Source: Singulisphaera sp045290345
GTDB taxonomy: Bacteria; Planctomycetota; Planctomycetia; Isosphaerales; Isosphaeraceae
Direction of reading: 5' to 3'
Length of the DNA: 64,000 bases
NCBI RefSeq assembly: GCF_045290345.1
Contig: NZ_CP155447.1
Location: 3,720,001 to 3,784,000 of the forward strand
The translations under genes were made by a program, and so were the position numbers. The notes under the pieces were generated by a model, which saw only the letters and a program-made list of their open reading frames with translations, searched no databases and was not told where the DNA came from. Each line of letters opens with the position of its first letter. Position 1 is the first letter of the stretch. Shown one piece after another: positions 50,271-59,347 of the stretch.

Positions 50271-51623
50271 TCAGACGGCTTCCATCGCCTTGGCGTAGGC
50301 TTGCACCAGCCCGTCGATTTCGGACTTGGTCCGTTTTTCGGTCACGGCGATCAAGATCTTGTCTCGCAAGGGGGCTTCCCAACGTCCCAGCGCGATCCCG
50401 CCGTGGTATCCGAGGCGGCCGACGTGTTCGAGAACGCGGACCGGATCCTTCTCCGACTGGATGACGAACTCCTTGAAGAACGGCCCGTCGAACGCGAGCG
50501 AGAGCCCCGAAACTTGAGCCAGTTGCTCTGCGGCGTAGTGCGCCTTGCGCGTGGAAAGCTCCGCCGCCTTGCGCAGGCCCGCGGGGCCGACGGCCGCGAG
50601 ATAGATGCTGGCTCGAAGCGCAAGCAACCCTTGATTGGTGCAGATGTTCGAGGTGGCCTTCTCACGGCGGATATGCTGTTCGCGGGTCTGCAAGGTCAGG
50701 ACCCAGCAGCGTTTTCCGTTGCGGTCGGTCGTCTGGCCGACGATTCGGCCCGGCATTTTCCGCACATACTCTTCGCGACAGGCCATCATGCCCAGGTACG
50801 GGCCGCCATAGGCCATCGGGTTGCCAAGTCCCTGTCCCTCGGCGACCACAATGTCCGCGCCATAGGTATCGGGCCGACGGAGCAGCCCGAGACTGATCGG
50901 GTCGACGCTGACGATCGCGAGCGCTCCCTTGGCGTGCACCCGTTCCACGATCGCTTCGATCTCCTCCAGTTGCCCGAAGAAGTTGGGATACTGGATCACG
51001 ACCGCGGCGGTCTGGTCGTTGATCGCCTGATCGAGGTCGTCGACCTGGAGGCGTCCGCCGGGGGTGGGTACGGTGACCAGCTCGGGCTCGAGGTTGGCCA
51101 GGTAGGTGGAGAGGATCTGGCGATACTCGGGATGGACCGATCCGGCGATGACAACGCGGCCATGGCGTTGGCTGACGGTCAGGGCCATGAGAACGGCCTC
51201 GGTCACTGCCGAGCCGCCGTCGTAAAGGCTTGCGTTGGAGACATCCAGGCCGGTCAGTTGGGTGACCAGGGTCTGATACTCGAAGGTGGCCTGGAGCGTC
51301 CCTTGGCTGGCCTCGGGCTGGTAGGGGGTGTAGGCCGTGTAAAACTCACCACGGGCGGACAGGTTGTCGACCACGGCGGGAATGAAGTGGTCGTAGCTTC
51401 CACCGCCGAGGAAGCAGACGCGCTGGTCGGCTCCCAAGTTCTGGTCGAGCAGGCTTCCCAGGTGGGTCGTCAGTTCCAACTCGCAGAGGGCCGGGGGGAT
51501 CTCCAGCGGGCGCTGAAGCCGGTATTCCGGCGGAATCATGTCGAAGAGCTGGTCGAGCGAGTCGAGTCCGATGGCGGCGAGCATGACGCGCACGTCGTCG
51601 GGCGTGTTCGCGATAAAGGCCAT
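50271..51623 (-). CDS. gcvPA: Glycine dehydrogenase (decarboxylating) subunit 1, GcvPA
   Basis: GcvPA is the N-terminal half of the split P-protein, which decarboxylates glycine and passes the aminomethyl group to lipoyl-GcvH. The 450-residue product shows IPPEYRLQRPLEIP, AYTPYQPEASQGTLQ, QYPNFFGQLE and TLQTREQHIRREKATSN, as expected. The start at 51623 is preceded by a tandemly duplicated GGGAGTGGATTGAAA, giving two candidate ribosome-binding sites. It lies 209 bases after gcvH. Confidence 0.96.
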   Translation of the reverse strand: MAFIANTPDDVRVMLAAIGLDSLDQLFDMIPPEYRLQRPLEIPPALCELELTTHLGSLLDQNLGADQRVCFLGGGSYDHFIPAVVDNLSARGEFYTAYTPYQPEASQGTLQATFEYQTLVTQLTGLDVSNASLYDGGSAVTEAVLMALTVSQRHGRVVIAGSVHPEYRQILSTYLANLEPELVTVPTPGGRLQVDDLDQAINDQTAAVVIQYPNFFGQLEEIEAIVERVHAKGALAIVSVDPISLGLLRRPDTYGADIVVAEGQGLGNPMAYGGPYLGMMACREEYVRKMPGRIVGQTTDRNGKRCWVLTLQTREQHIRREKATSNICTNQGLLALRASIYLAAVGPAGLRKAAELSTRKAHYAAEQLAQVSGLSLAFDGPFFKEFVIQSEKDPVRVLEHVGRLGYHGGIALGRWEAPLRDKILIAVTEKRTKSEIDGLVQAYAKAMEAV

Positions 51624-51624
51624 T

Positions 51625-51655
51625 TTTCAATCCACTCCCGTTTCAATCCACTCCC
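51625..51655 (-). repeat. Duplicated 15-16 base ribosome-binding segment before gcvPA
   Basis: TTTCAATCCACTCCC occurs at 51625-51639 and again at 51641-51655 on the plus strand. On the gcvPA strand each copy starts GGGAG, so the Shine-Dalgarno-like sequence is present twice, the nearer one about 10 bases from the ATG. Confidence 0.8.
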
Positions 51656-51832
51656 AGAGATTGGCCCGGGAGAATCCGCAAATAAAAAAAAAGAAGGGGG
51701 ACGAGACCGTCACCCCGGGTTCGATCGGTGGGACCGCCAATGATCTTGTTTCTTTCGGCGAGACAGACCCTCGCCGACCGATCACTCCCTGACGCTTCGC
51801 GTCGCGCGGAGAGAGAAATGTCCGATCGTTAG

Positions 51833-52219
51833 TTAGTGGGCGTCCTCGGCCACTTTCTTTTCGTAGGCCGCATGGTCCATCAGGCTCGCGACGGCGGCCG
51901 GGTCGTCGACACGAATCTTGATCAGCCAGCCAACCGTATAGGGGTCTTGGGCCAGGAGCTGAACGTCGCTGACGACCGGGGAATTGACTTCGACGACTTC
52001 GCCGCTCACGGGGGCATAGAGGTCGCTCACGGCTTTGACGCTTTCCACTTCGCCGAAGCTCTTGCCGGCCGTCAACTTGGTACCGACCGCGGGGAGCTCG
52101 ATTACAATGAGGTCGGTCAACTGATCGACGGCGAAGCGCGAGATGCCGATCGTCGCGATCTCACCTTCGAGACTCACCCACTCATGACTGGGGGAATAGC
52201 GCAGACTCTTCGGATCCAT
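51833..52219 (-). CDS. gcvH: Glycine cleavage system H protein, GcvH
   Basis: GcvH carries the lipoyl arm that shuttles the aminomethyl group between P, T and L proteins. The 128-residue product shows SPSHEWVSLEG, ISRFAVDQLTDLIVIELP and the lipoylation site ESVKAVSDLYAPVSGEV with its lysine. ATG 52219 has AAGGA upstream and gives the standard length; longer in-frame starts would overlap gcvT. It follows gcvT by 40 bases. Confidence 0.97.
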   Translation of the reverse strand: MDPKSLRYSPSHEWVSLEGEIATIGISRFAVDQLTDLIVIELPAVGTKLTAGKSFGEVESVKAVSDLYAPVSGEVVEVNSPVVSDVQLLAQDPYTVGWLIKIRVDDPAAVASLMDHAAYEKKVAEDAH

Positions 52220-52259
52220 GGCAAAGAAATCCTTCAAAGGGCAAAGGGGATCGGTCCGT

Positions 52260-53378
52260 TCACTTGGGAGACGGAACGGCGTCGGGTCGTTTGTAGAAGG
52301 GGAGCTTGATGACCTCGGCGGTTTCGTCGCGGCCGCGGATGTCGACGATGAGCCGGGTTCCAAGTTCGGAGGCGGCCGGGTCGATCAGGGCCATGGCCAG
52401 ACTCTGCTCAAGGGTGGGGGCAAACGTGCCGGAAGTGACGACCCCAATGTCCACGCCGTCGCGGCGGACCAGGCTTCCTTGGCGGGCGATCCGCTTTCCG
52501 TCCAGGCGGAGCCCGACGCGAGCCAGTCCTGGTTTCGCCTTGAAGCCGCGAAGGGCATCGCGGCCGACAAACTCCCCTTTTTCCAGCTTCACGGCCCAAC
52601 CGACGCCCGACGCATAAGGATTGGTGACGTCCGACAACTCGTGCCCGTAGAGGGGCATGCCGGCCTCAAACCGGAGTGTATCGCGCGCCCCTAGGCCGCA
52701 AGGCTTGATACCTGCCGATTTTCCAGCCTCCATCAAGGCCGTCCAGACGGCCTCGGCCTCGTTCGCCGGCACGATCAGCTCGAAGCCGTCCTCACCCGTA
52801 TAACCGGTGCGGCTGACGACCGTATCAATCCGATCGAACAGGCGGCCCATCGTGAGATTGTAGTACTTGATGGGTGACAACGGCGTGTTTAACAGCGGTT
52901 GGAGCGTCTCGAGAGCGCGGGGCCCTTGAATCGCGATCATGGCCGTATCCACGGTCCGGTCGAGGAGCGTGGCGTCATGTCCGCTCTTGAGCCGTTCGAA
53001 TTCGGAGACAACCGCCAGGCGATTTGAAGCGTTGCAGACGACGGCATACCCGGCCGGGAGTCGGTAGACCAGGATGTCGTCGATCAGGCCGCCACCGCCG
53101 TTGGCCATCAGGCTATACTGAATCTGGTTGACCGCCAGCCGGGCGACATGATTTGTGGTGGCGTATTCCAGCCACCTTTCGACGTCGGCTCCATTAAAGG
53201 TCAGCCGACCCATGTGGCTGATATCGAACAGGCCGACCCCATTGCGCACCGCCTGATGTTCTTCGACGATCGAGGTGTACTGGACCGGCATCGACCAGCC
53301 GGCGAAGTCGACCAGTCGGGCCTGATGGGCCTGATGCCAGGCATGAAGCGGGGTTTCGAGAAGGGCATCCACGGACAT
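52260..53378 (-). CDS. gcvT: Aminomethyltransferase GcvT
   Basis: GcvT transfers the methylene group from aminomethyl-GcvH to tetrahydrofolate and releases ammonia. The 372-residue product has LVDFAGWSMPVQYTSI, GLFDISHMGRL, SRTGYTGEDGFEL and LRFEAGMPLYGHEL, as in the family. ATG 53378 is where the alignment should begin. It is first in the gcvT-gcvH-gcvPA-gcvPB operon; a promoter-like pair lies about 60 bases upstream. The L protein is not in the window. Confidence 0.97.
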   Translation of the reverse strand: MSVDALLETPLHAWHQAHQARLVDFAGWSMPVQYTSIVEEHQAVRNGVGLFDISHMGRLTFNGADVERWLEYATTNHVARLAVNQIQYSLMANGGGGLIDDILVYRLPAGYAVVCNASNRLAVVSEFERLKSGHDATLLDRTVDTAMIAIQGPRALETLQPLLNTPLSPIKYYNLTMGRLFDRIDTVVSRTGYTGEDGFELIVPANEAEAVWTALMEAGKSAGIKPCGLGARDTLRFEAGMPLYGHELSDVTNPYASGVGWAVKLEKGEFVGRDALRGFKAKPGLARVGLRLDGKRIARQGSLVRRDGVDIGVVTSGTFAPTLEQSLAMALIDPAASELGTRLIVDIRGRDETAEVIKLPFYKRPDAVPSPK

Positions 53379-53701
53379 CGTGCGTTTCCTTGGGCGTCGG
53401 GCGACCCTATGTCCCTGGAGGACACTGGCGCGCGATAATTGTATCCAGGACTCGAGGATCGAGACAACGGCGGTTCCAACGGAGAAGCCGAGCCTCCGGA
53501 TCAGGACATCCATTTCCTCGCGTTTCTCTGGCGGGACGCGATGCCAAGCCATTCTGGCGCTTTTGCAACTTCAGGTCAGTGACCTCCCCTTGATTATCGG
53601 CGACGAATCGCGAATTCACCAAGGGATCCATGTCTTTGTGGGGCGGATCGAAAATCAGGCGGAAGATTCGCTGGGAAAGAGGCGAGGGGGGGACCATTTC
53701 A
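53379..53701. other. Divergent spacer between gcvT and the efflux genes
   Basis: These 323 bases hold the putative gcv promoter (53438-53467) and presumably that of the efflux operon. Glycine-riboswitch features were looked for on the gcvT strand and not recognised. Confidence 0.5.
53438..53467 (-). promoter_or_regulatory. Putative promoter of the gcv operon
   Basis: On the minus strand TTGTCT (53467-53462), 18 bases and TACAAT (53443-53438) form a sigma70-like promoter, with the -10 box 59 bases upstream of the gcvT ATG. Sequence match only. Confidence 0.5.
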
Positions 53702-55198
53702 ATGAGTCAACCGGAACGAATCGCCCCGTCTGTCTCTCTCGAAGCATCGGAGAGCCCGGATCGAGCGTCGGAGACTCGCGCAACGGGAGAAGAAACCGCT
53801 GTTCTGGACCGTGAGCCGGCGGACAAGCCACGGGGGGGAACTCCCTCGGGCTGGAGGCCCCCGATTGATCGCCGCCGGTTGATCCGTTGGGGAGTCTGGA
53901 CCATCGGGATTCTCGGAGTCGCGATCGGCGCCGTGGTCGTGGCCAACTTCGCCTACTATCGATTTACGAAGTCCATGACGAACGACGCCTTCGTGGAGTC
54001 GCACATCGTGCACCTCGCCCCCCAAGAGGCTGGGATCTTGACGAGGGTTCTCGTTGAGGAACGCGACACGATCAAGGCGGGACAAGTCCTTGCCGAGATC
54101 GACCCGGTCCCCTTGCAACGGGCAGTCGAGGAAGCTCAAGCCAAGCGAAAAGTCGCTGAGGCGACCTTGAGACTCGAGGAGGCCACCCTGGATCGGCTGG
54201 AACGCGAGCACCCGCGGCGAGTGGCGGTCGCCGAAAAGGAGCTGGCCTCGGCTGACGCCGCCTACGAAGAGTCAAAGGCGATGCTCAAAATGACGATGTT
54301 GGATGTCGATAAGGCCGTGAACGAGGCGAAAGCCGACGCTGCGGCGGTCCAGGCCGCACTCACGAACGCCAAGGAAGAGTTCGATCGCTACACGAAGCTC
54401 TTCGCAGATCGGTCTGCCCCCGAACGCAAACTCCAGGACGTGACCCGGGAGTACCGCTCGGCGCAGGCCAAGGCCGAGTCGGCGCAGGCCAAAGTCGAAC
54501 GGGCCGAGGTCGAACGAGGGCAGGTCGAGATCGCGCGTCGATCCCTCGATCAGAAGGATCGGGCTCGCGAGAAGGCGAAGGAGTCGCTTCGACTCGCGGA
54601 GTTGGGCGACCTCGAGATCGAGGTCCAGAAGCACCAGGTCGAGCTCCGCCGTGAAGAGGTCGAGCAGGCGGCAAGAACCGAGGCGACGGTCGCCACACGA
54701 CTTCAGAACGCGCGGATCGTGGCACCCTTCGACGGCGTGGTCGTCCGCCGTTACCGTAATCCCGGCGACCACGCGCCGCTCGGCTCGCCGGTGCTGAGCG
54801 TCTACGACCCGGAGCTCATTTACGTCACGGCTTATCTGGAAGAGGACCGGCTCGAGGGGGTCGCGCCCGGCAATCGGGTGCGGATCTGGGTCGATGCCTT
54901 CCCTGGAGCCTTGGAGGGGCGCGTCGTCTGGATCGGTCAGGCGACCGGCGCGAATTTTTCGCTCTTGCCTCGTGATGTGACCTCCGGCGAGTTCACCAAG
55001 GTGACCCAGCGGGTGCCGGTTCGGATCGCGGTGGACCGTGGTCCTCGCTGGCGGCAGCTCCGCCCTGGGCTGTCGGTCACGGTGGCGATCTCGCATGGAC
55101 CGGGCGACCTGGCGTGGGCGACGGCCGAGGCGGAGCGGGAGCGGCACAGAGGACAGTTCGGGGTCAGCCCGACGGCCGTACTCGGGGGTGAGAAGTGA
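53702..55198 (+). CDS. HlyD/EmrA-family membrane-fusion protein
   Basis: The 498-residue periplasmic adaptor of a tripartite pump has a cytoplasmic N-terminus, one membrane helix (about 63-85; WGVWTIGILGVAIGAVVV), a split lipoyl domain (VHLAPQEAGILTRVLVEERDTIKAGQVLAEID and ARIVAPFDGVVVRR), a long coiled coil (about 135-350) rich in Ala/Glu/Lys, and a beta-barrel domain. The start at 53702 has GAGGGGGGA upstream. Its stop overlaps the start of the EmrB-like gene by four bases (GTGA), so they are translationally coupled. Confidence 0.93.
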   Translation: MSQPERIAPSVSLEASESPDRASETRATGEETAVLDREPADKPRGGTPSGWRPPIDRRRLIRWGVWTIGILGVAIGAVVVANFAYYRFTKSMTNDAFVESHIVHLAPQEAGILTRVLVEERDTIKAGQVLAEIDPVPLQRAVEEAQAKRKVAEATLRLEEATLDRLEREHPRRVAVAEKELASADAAYEESKAMLKMTMLDVDKAVNEAKADAAAVQAALTNAKEEFDRYTKLFADRSAPERKLQDVTREYRSAQAKAESAQAKVERAEVERGQVEIARRSLDQKDRAREKAKESLRLAELGDLEIEVQKHQVELRREEVEQAARTEATVATRLQNARIVAPFDGVVVRRYRNPGDHAPLGSPVLSVYDPELIYVTAYLEEDRLEGVAPGNRVRIWVDAFPGALEGRVVWIGQATGANFSLLPRDVTSGEFTKVTQRVPVRIAVDRGPRWRQLRPGLSVTVAISHGPGDLAWATAEAERERHRGQFGVSPTAVLGGEK

Positions 55199-56802
55199 CG
55201 ACCAGGCTCGACCCAGCGCCGAGCCTATTTGATGATCCGATTCCCCCGGACGTTCGTGTCTGGCATGGCATCCCGCGCCGCGATCTGGTCGTCGTCGCCA
55301 TCATTCCCACGCTTCTCTTGGCCGGAATGACCTCGACGTTCACCGACCTGGCCCGCCCTTTCGTCGTCAATGAGCTCTCCTCGGACCGTTATCGCTACCA
55401 GTGGGTGCCGGCCTGCACCTTGCTCGGCTCGGTCACGGGGATGTCTCTGATCGCCTGGATGCGGACCCGGATCGGCCTCAAGAACAGTTATGTGATTGGC
55501 CTCATCCTCTTCGCCCTCGGCAGCCTGGCCTGTGCGACAGCCCCCAACATGGAACTGCTCGGCCTGGCCCGGTTCGTTCAAGGGTGGGGCAATGGCATGG
55601 TTGTGACCACCGTGCTGGCGGTCTTCTGGCGTGAGTTCCCCGATCACCGCGACGCCGCGATCTCGGCCTATGTGCTCGGACTCTATTTCGGACGGATTCT
55701 TGCGCCGAGCGTCAGTGGGTATTTGATCAACCTGCCGTCCTGGCGTTCGATTTTCTACTTCAATGTGCCCATCGCCGCGGTTGCCGTCGTCCTGACCTTC
55801 CATCTTCTCCAGGAGGACGAGCCGCGCGAGAAATCCCGCTCCTCGTTTGACTTCGAGGGCCTCGTTTTGTTGCTGGGTTGGGTCCTCTGCTTGATGCTCG
55901 GTCTGTTTCGATTTCAGAAGTGGGGGTGGTATACCTCGAATGAGTTTTGGCTGGTGATGGCGGCCGGGCTCGTCCTGTTCGTCTGGTTCGTCGCCCACGA
56001 ATTTGCCTGTCCTGATCCGTTGCTCGACCTCAGGCTCTTCGCGATTCCTCGGTTCAGCCTGAGCGTGGCGATCAAAGGGTTGGCCGACCTCTCTTTTTTC
56101 ACCGTCGTCTCGGTCCTGGTCCGTTACATGGCCGTCACCCGTGACTATGAGCGGGTGACCACCGGGCTGGTGCTTCTGCCGGCGGTGGTGACGATGGGCA
56201 CGGCCCTGGTGTTGACCGCCTGGCTGGGGACACGGTCCGATCGCAAGACCCGGCTTGTCATCGGCCTGATCGGGATGGCCTTGGGGGCCTGGCTCCTTTC
56301 GTCGTTGGACCTGTACACCGACAAGTTCTGGACGGCGGCGATCACGGCCGCGTGGGCCGGCGCGGCGGGTCTGGTCGCGTCTCCCTTGATCTGTATCTCG
56401 CAGGAGGAGATGACGCCGGAGCAGGTCGCATCGTCGGCCGGGATCAAGAATCTAATGCTGGTCCTGCCGGCCTTCGTCGGCAACAACCTGCTGGGCATCT
56501 TCATCGAGCGCCGGGGCGATTCCCACTTCGATTCGATGCGGCAGAGCATCATACCGAATCGGCCGCCGCTGGCGGACGTCCGGCGCGAGCTGGTTGACTA
56601 CTTCACGCTCCAAGGTCTCGGCCCGGACGAGGCCGCGGCACAGGCGGTCCGTCTGGTGTCGCGATTCACGCACGATCACGCCACGGTCTTTGCTTATCAG
56701 TCGGCCTTCCAGATCCTCGCGTTGATCATGGTGTTGTCCGTGGCGCTTGCGTTCTGTCTCAAGCCCTTGCCTCTCCACGCGACCGGGCCTCATCGCGGTT
56801 GA
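55195..56802 (+). CDS. EmrB/QacA-type MFS drug transporter (DHA2)
   Basis: The 535-residue inner-membrane pump has about 14 helices. DHA2 features are present: GMTSTFTDLARPFVVNEL near the first helix, ARFVQGWGNGMVVTTVLAVFW (motif C-like region) and ISAYVLGLYFGRILAPSVSGYLI. It starts with GTG 55195 inside the end of the HlyD gene. With the HlyD protein and the TolC-like protein on the other strand it should form a proton-driven efflux system. The substrate is unknown. Confidence 0.92.
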   Translation: MTTRLDPAPSLFDDPIPPDVRVWHGIPRRDLVVVAIIPTLLLAGMTSTFTDLARPFVVNELSSDRYRYQWVPACTLLGSVTGMSLIAWMRTRIGLKNSYVIGLILFALGSLACATAPNMELLGLARFVQGWGNGMVVTTVLAVFWREFPDHRDAAISAYVLGLYFGRILAPSVSGYLINLPSWRSIFYFNVPIAAVAVVLTFHLLQEDEPREKSRSSFDFEGLVLLLGWVLCLMLGLFRFQKWGWYTSNEFWLVMAAGLVLFVWFVAHEFACPDPLLDLRLFAIPRFSLSVAIKGLADLSFFTVVSVLVRYMAVTRDYERVTTGLVLLPAVVTMGTALVLTAWLGTRSDRKTRLVIGLIGMALGAWLLSSLDLYTDKFWTAAITAAWAGAAGLVASPLICISQEEMTPEQVASSAGIKNLMLVLPAFVGNNLLGIFIERRGDSHFDSMRQSIIPNRPPLADVRRELVDYFTLQGLGPDEAAAQAVRLVSRFTHDHATVFAYQSAFQILALIMVLSVALAFCLKPLPLHATGPHRG

Positions 56803-57261
56803 GGCCGGCCGCCGCGGCAATATTCTTGAGCGCTTTGAGCACTTTGCCGGATTGACGACAAGATCATCTCGGTGGAAAATTGCACAAGTCTAATCTCAAT
56901 CACTATTAGGATGATCCTTTTCCAAACCCGGCAGACGCTACTTCTGTGGCAATCCTTCCAGGATCGCGTCAACCTCTCTGTCCAGTTCCTGTGGAACTTT
57001 AAAACAGATTGATATTGTTTTATGAATGATCGTTTTGTAAATGATTGGTCTTTTCTGTGTGCGGGTTTGCGATTGCCCTGATCCACGCCGTCAGGTGCCG
57101 ACAAAATCGCCACTTCGACGGCGCCATCTCACCAATGGGGCGTCGGTGGCCGTGGGAAAGCGTTTCGGGCTCCTGCGGGTGTCCTGGCTTTCTGCCTCAA
57201 GCTAGTGCCCGGTCAAGCGACCGGCCCCACTACTGCTACGATCTGCTCGGGCGCCGCGGTG
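56803..57261. other. Intergenic between convergent efflux genes, partly AT-rich
   Basis: The 459 bases include about 200 bases (56860-57060) much richer in A and T than anywhere nearby, with no gene, hairpin with T-run or RNA that could be recognised. GC content returns to normal before the TolC-like gene. Confidence 0.5.
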
Positions 57262-59037
57262 TTACGGCTTGTTGCCGAAGGGAGAGGTCGATTCATAGGG
57301 CGGGCGCGCCAGTGAAGGGGGACCGAACAGTCCAGGCCTGTCCGCCGACTCGGGTCGCAACGGAGTCGGCCGGGTCGGTGTCGGCGTGGTCGGGGCGAGG
57401 CCACCGAGGTCGAGAGGGGGGAACAAGTCGGGCAGGTCTGAGGGAGTCGAGCGGAGGAGAAACGGCGACGTCGTCCCGGAGGGCGTCGGAGGGATTGCCG
57501 CTTCGGCTTCCGCCGGCGCTGCGGTTGCCAGTGTGCCCGGGGCGAGCGGCAACTCCACGCCGACGGCGAACTCGAGGCGAGCGAGCGCCCGCTGGTACTG
57601 ATAGATCGCGGCGTTCAAGGTCTGCTCGGACCGCGTCTCGGAGGCCTGGGCCTCGATCAGTTCGGCCGGGGTTGCGTCCCCCTCCCGAGATCGGCTCGCG
57701 ACGAGACGAAGGTTCTCTTTGGCCTGCTCGAAGACGGCCCGCGCAGCCCCGATCCGCTCCCTGGCGTCCTCGACCCCGCGAAACGCGACGTTCACCTCGT
57801 AGGCGATTCCGTCGCAGACCTGCTGGGCCTGCGCCTCGGCCGATCGGACCCCGGCCACCGCCGCGTGGAGCTGGCCGCGGCGGCGTCCCCCCCCGTAAAG
57901 CTCGTGAGTTACGAAGATCCCACCGGCTCCGACGTTGGCGTTTTGAACCCCGGTCCCGGTGACGTTCGAGTACCCGGCCTGGATCGAGACGCTGGGCAAG
58001 AAGTCGGCGCGGGCGATGTCCACATCCCCCCGCGCAACCGAGATGCCGCGGACGACGACCGGGATCTCGCGACGGTTGGCAACCGCCAATCTCAGGGTCT
58101 GCTCCAGCGAGAGCTCGAACCGAGGGGCCTCTCGGCGTTCGGCCACTTGCGTCGGTGCATTGATGTTGATCCCCATCGCCCGGTTCAGGGCGGCAATGGT
58201 GACCTCTTCTTCGCTCTTCGCGTCGAACTGCTCCTGGCGGACCCCGGCCAGACTCGCCTCGGCCCGAAGATGCTCCTCGCGGGTGATCACGCCGCGGCGA
58301 AGCAGGTCGCCCGACTCCTTGAGAAACGCTTCGGAACGCTCAACCGACCGGACGGCGATCTCGAACGCCGACTTCGCCTCAAGGACCCGGAAGTAGGACT
58401 GGGCGACGTCGTAAGCAACGGTCTGGTACGTGCGTTCCATCTCCAGGTTGGCGATATCCGTTTTCAGTTCCGACTGGCCGTGTTTCGCCAGCTGCTTGCC
58501 GAACTGGAAGATCGTCCATTTGAGCTGGGCTTCGGCCACATGGAAATCCTGTGTTCCCGGCCCGAACCCGCGCACGGGGAGGACGGGGAACCTCCCGCGG
58601 TTTCCGACAAAGCCGACATCGGACGAAAACGCCTGGAAGCCGTAGTTTCCCTGGATCGTCGGCAGGAACCCGGAATCGGAGATTTCCAGGTTCCCACGGG
58701 CCAAATCGACCCCCGCTCTGGATTGGGCGAGAACCGGACTCTGCCGCAGCGCGATCGTGCGGGCTCCTTCCAGGGTCAACGTTTCGCCCGGCATCGAGCT
58801 CGGTTCGGGAGTGTCGCCGGTCCCCTCGTTCCGCACCACGGCGGTCCGTGTGACAAAGGGGTCAGGCAACGCTTCACTTTCGTCAGGCTGGTTAGCCGGC
58901 CCCATCCTGGCATCCGAACCGGTGATGCGTTCGACCAGGTCAGGGCGATCGACCGTGGCGGGCCGGAGCGCGCATCCGGGGGTAAGGACGAGCGCTAGCC
59001 AGAGCAAGTGCCGTCCTGGACCACCATGTGCTCTCAT
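57262..59037 (-). CDS. TolC-like outer-membrane efflux lipoprotein
   Basis: The 591-residue product is an outer membrane factor. It has a lipoprotein signal (LLWLALVLTPGC, lipobox cysteine 22) and two OEP repeats: ARTIALRQSPVLAQSRAGVDLARGN early and LRLAVANRREIPVVVRGISVARG later, with long helices between. Ala/Pro-rich sequence makes up the last 90 residues or so. It should complete the HlyD-EmrB pump, although it is transcribed towards those genes. Start ATG 59037. Confidence 0.92.
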   Translation of the reverse strand: MRAHGGPGRHLLWLALVLTPGCALRPATVDRPDLVERITGSDARMGPANQPDESEALPDPFVTRTAVVRNEGTGDTPEPSSMPGETLTLEGARTIALRQSPVLAQSRAGVDLARGNLEISDSGFLPTIQGNYGFQAFSSDVGFVGNRGRFPVLPVRGFGPGTQDFHVAEAQLKWTIFQFGKQLAKHGQSELKTDIANLEMERTYQTVAYDVAQSYFRVLEAKSAFEIAVRSVERSEAFLKESGDLLRRGVITREEHLRAEASLAGVRQEQFDAKSEEEVTIAALNRAMGININAPTQVAERREAPRFELSLEQTLRLAVANRREIPVVVRGISVARGDVDIARADFLPSVSIQAGYSNVTGTGVQNANVGAGGIFVTHELYGGGRRRGQLHAAVAGVRSAEAQAQQVCDGIAYEVNVAFRGVEDARERIGAARAVFEQAKENLRLVASRSREGDATPAELIEAQASETRSEQTLNAAIYQYQRALARLEFAVGVELPLAPGTLATAAPAEAEAAIPPTPSGTTSPFLLRSTPSDLPDLFPPLDLGGLAPTTPTPTRPTPLRPESADRPGLFGPPSLARPPYESTSPFGNKP

Positions 59038-59347
59038 TCGGTCCGTCCTGGATCGTCCATGCTAGGAGCGTCTGGTTCCGAGCTTGAAGTTGAGATATGG
59101 CAAGGGCCGGTTGTGCACCAAGTTCGACGATTCGTCAAGTCCAAGCGCGAGGTGAGCGCAGAGCCACAGGCGATCCTCAAAGATCTTTAGTTCCCCGCGA
59201 CTTGAGCACTCGTTCGATGTCGGTTACTGTGCTGTTGCAGGCCGGGTTGACTTTGATGCGCTCGTCCGTTGCGATGTTGATTCCTTCTTTTCTGAACCGT
59301 TCGGACCCGAATCCGTAGGCCGGTTCTTTTCTGGTGCGAGGAGTTTC
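59038..59347. other. Divergent intergenic spacer
   Basis: The 310 bases between the TolC-like gene and the MutS-like gene must carry both promoters. I see no gene, hairpin or convincing hexamer pair. Confidence 0.5.

Noticed and set aside
51625..51655. The TTTCAATCCACTCCC pair resembles the end of a CRISPR repeat (GTTTCAATCCAC type)
   Set aside because: Only two copies, directly abutting with a 1-base gap and no spacer, and no cas genes nearby. A local duplication of the ribosome-binding region explains it.
50301..51743. 480-codon open frame on the plus strand opposite gcvPA
   Set aside because: Shadow of a well-conserved metabolic gene.
53379..53560. Possible glycine riboswitch upstream of gcvT
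   Set aside because: The conserved glycine-riboswitch core segments could not be found on the gcvT strand; only a promoter-like pair is visible.
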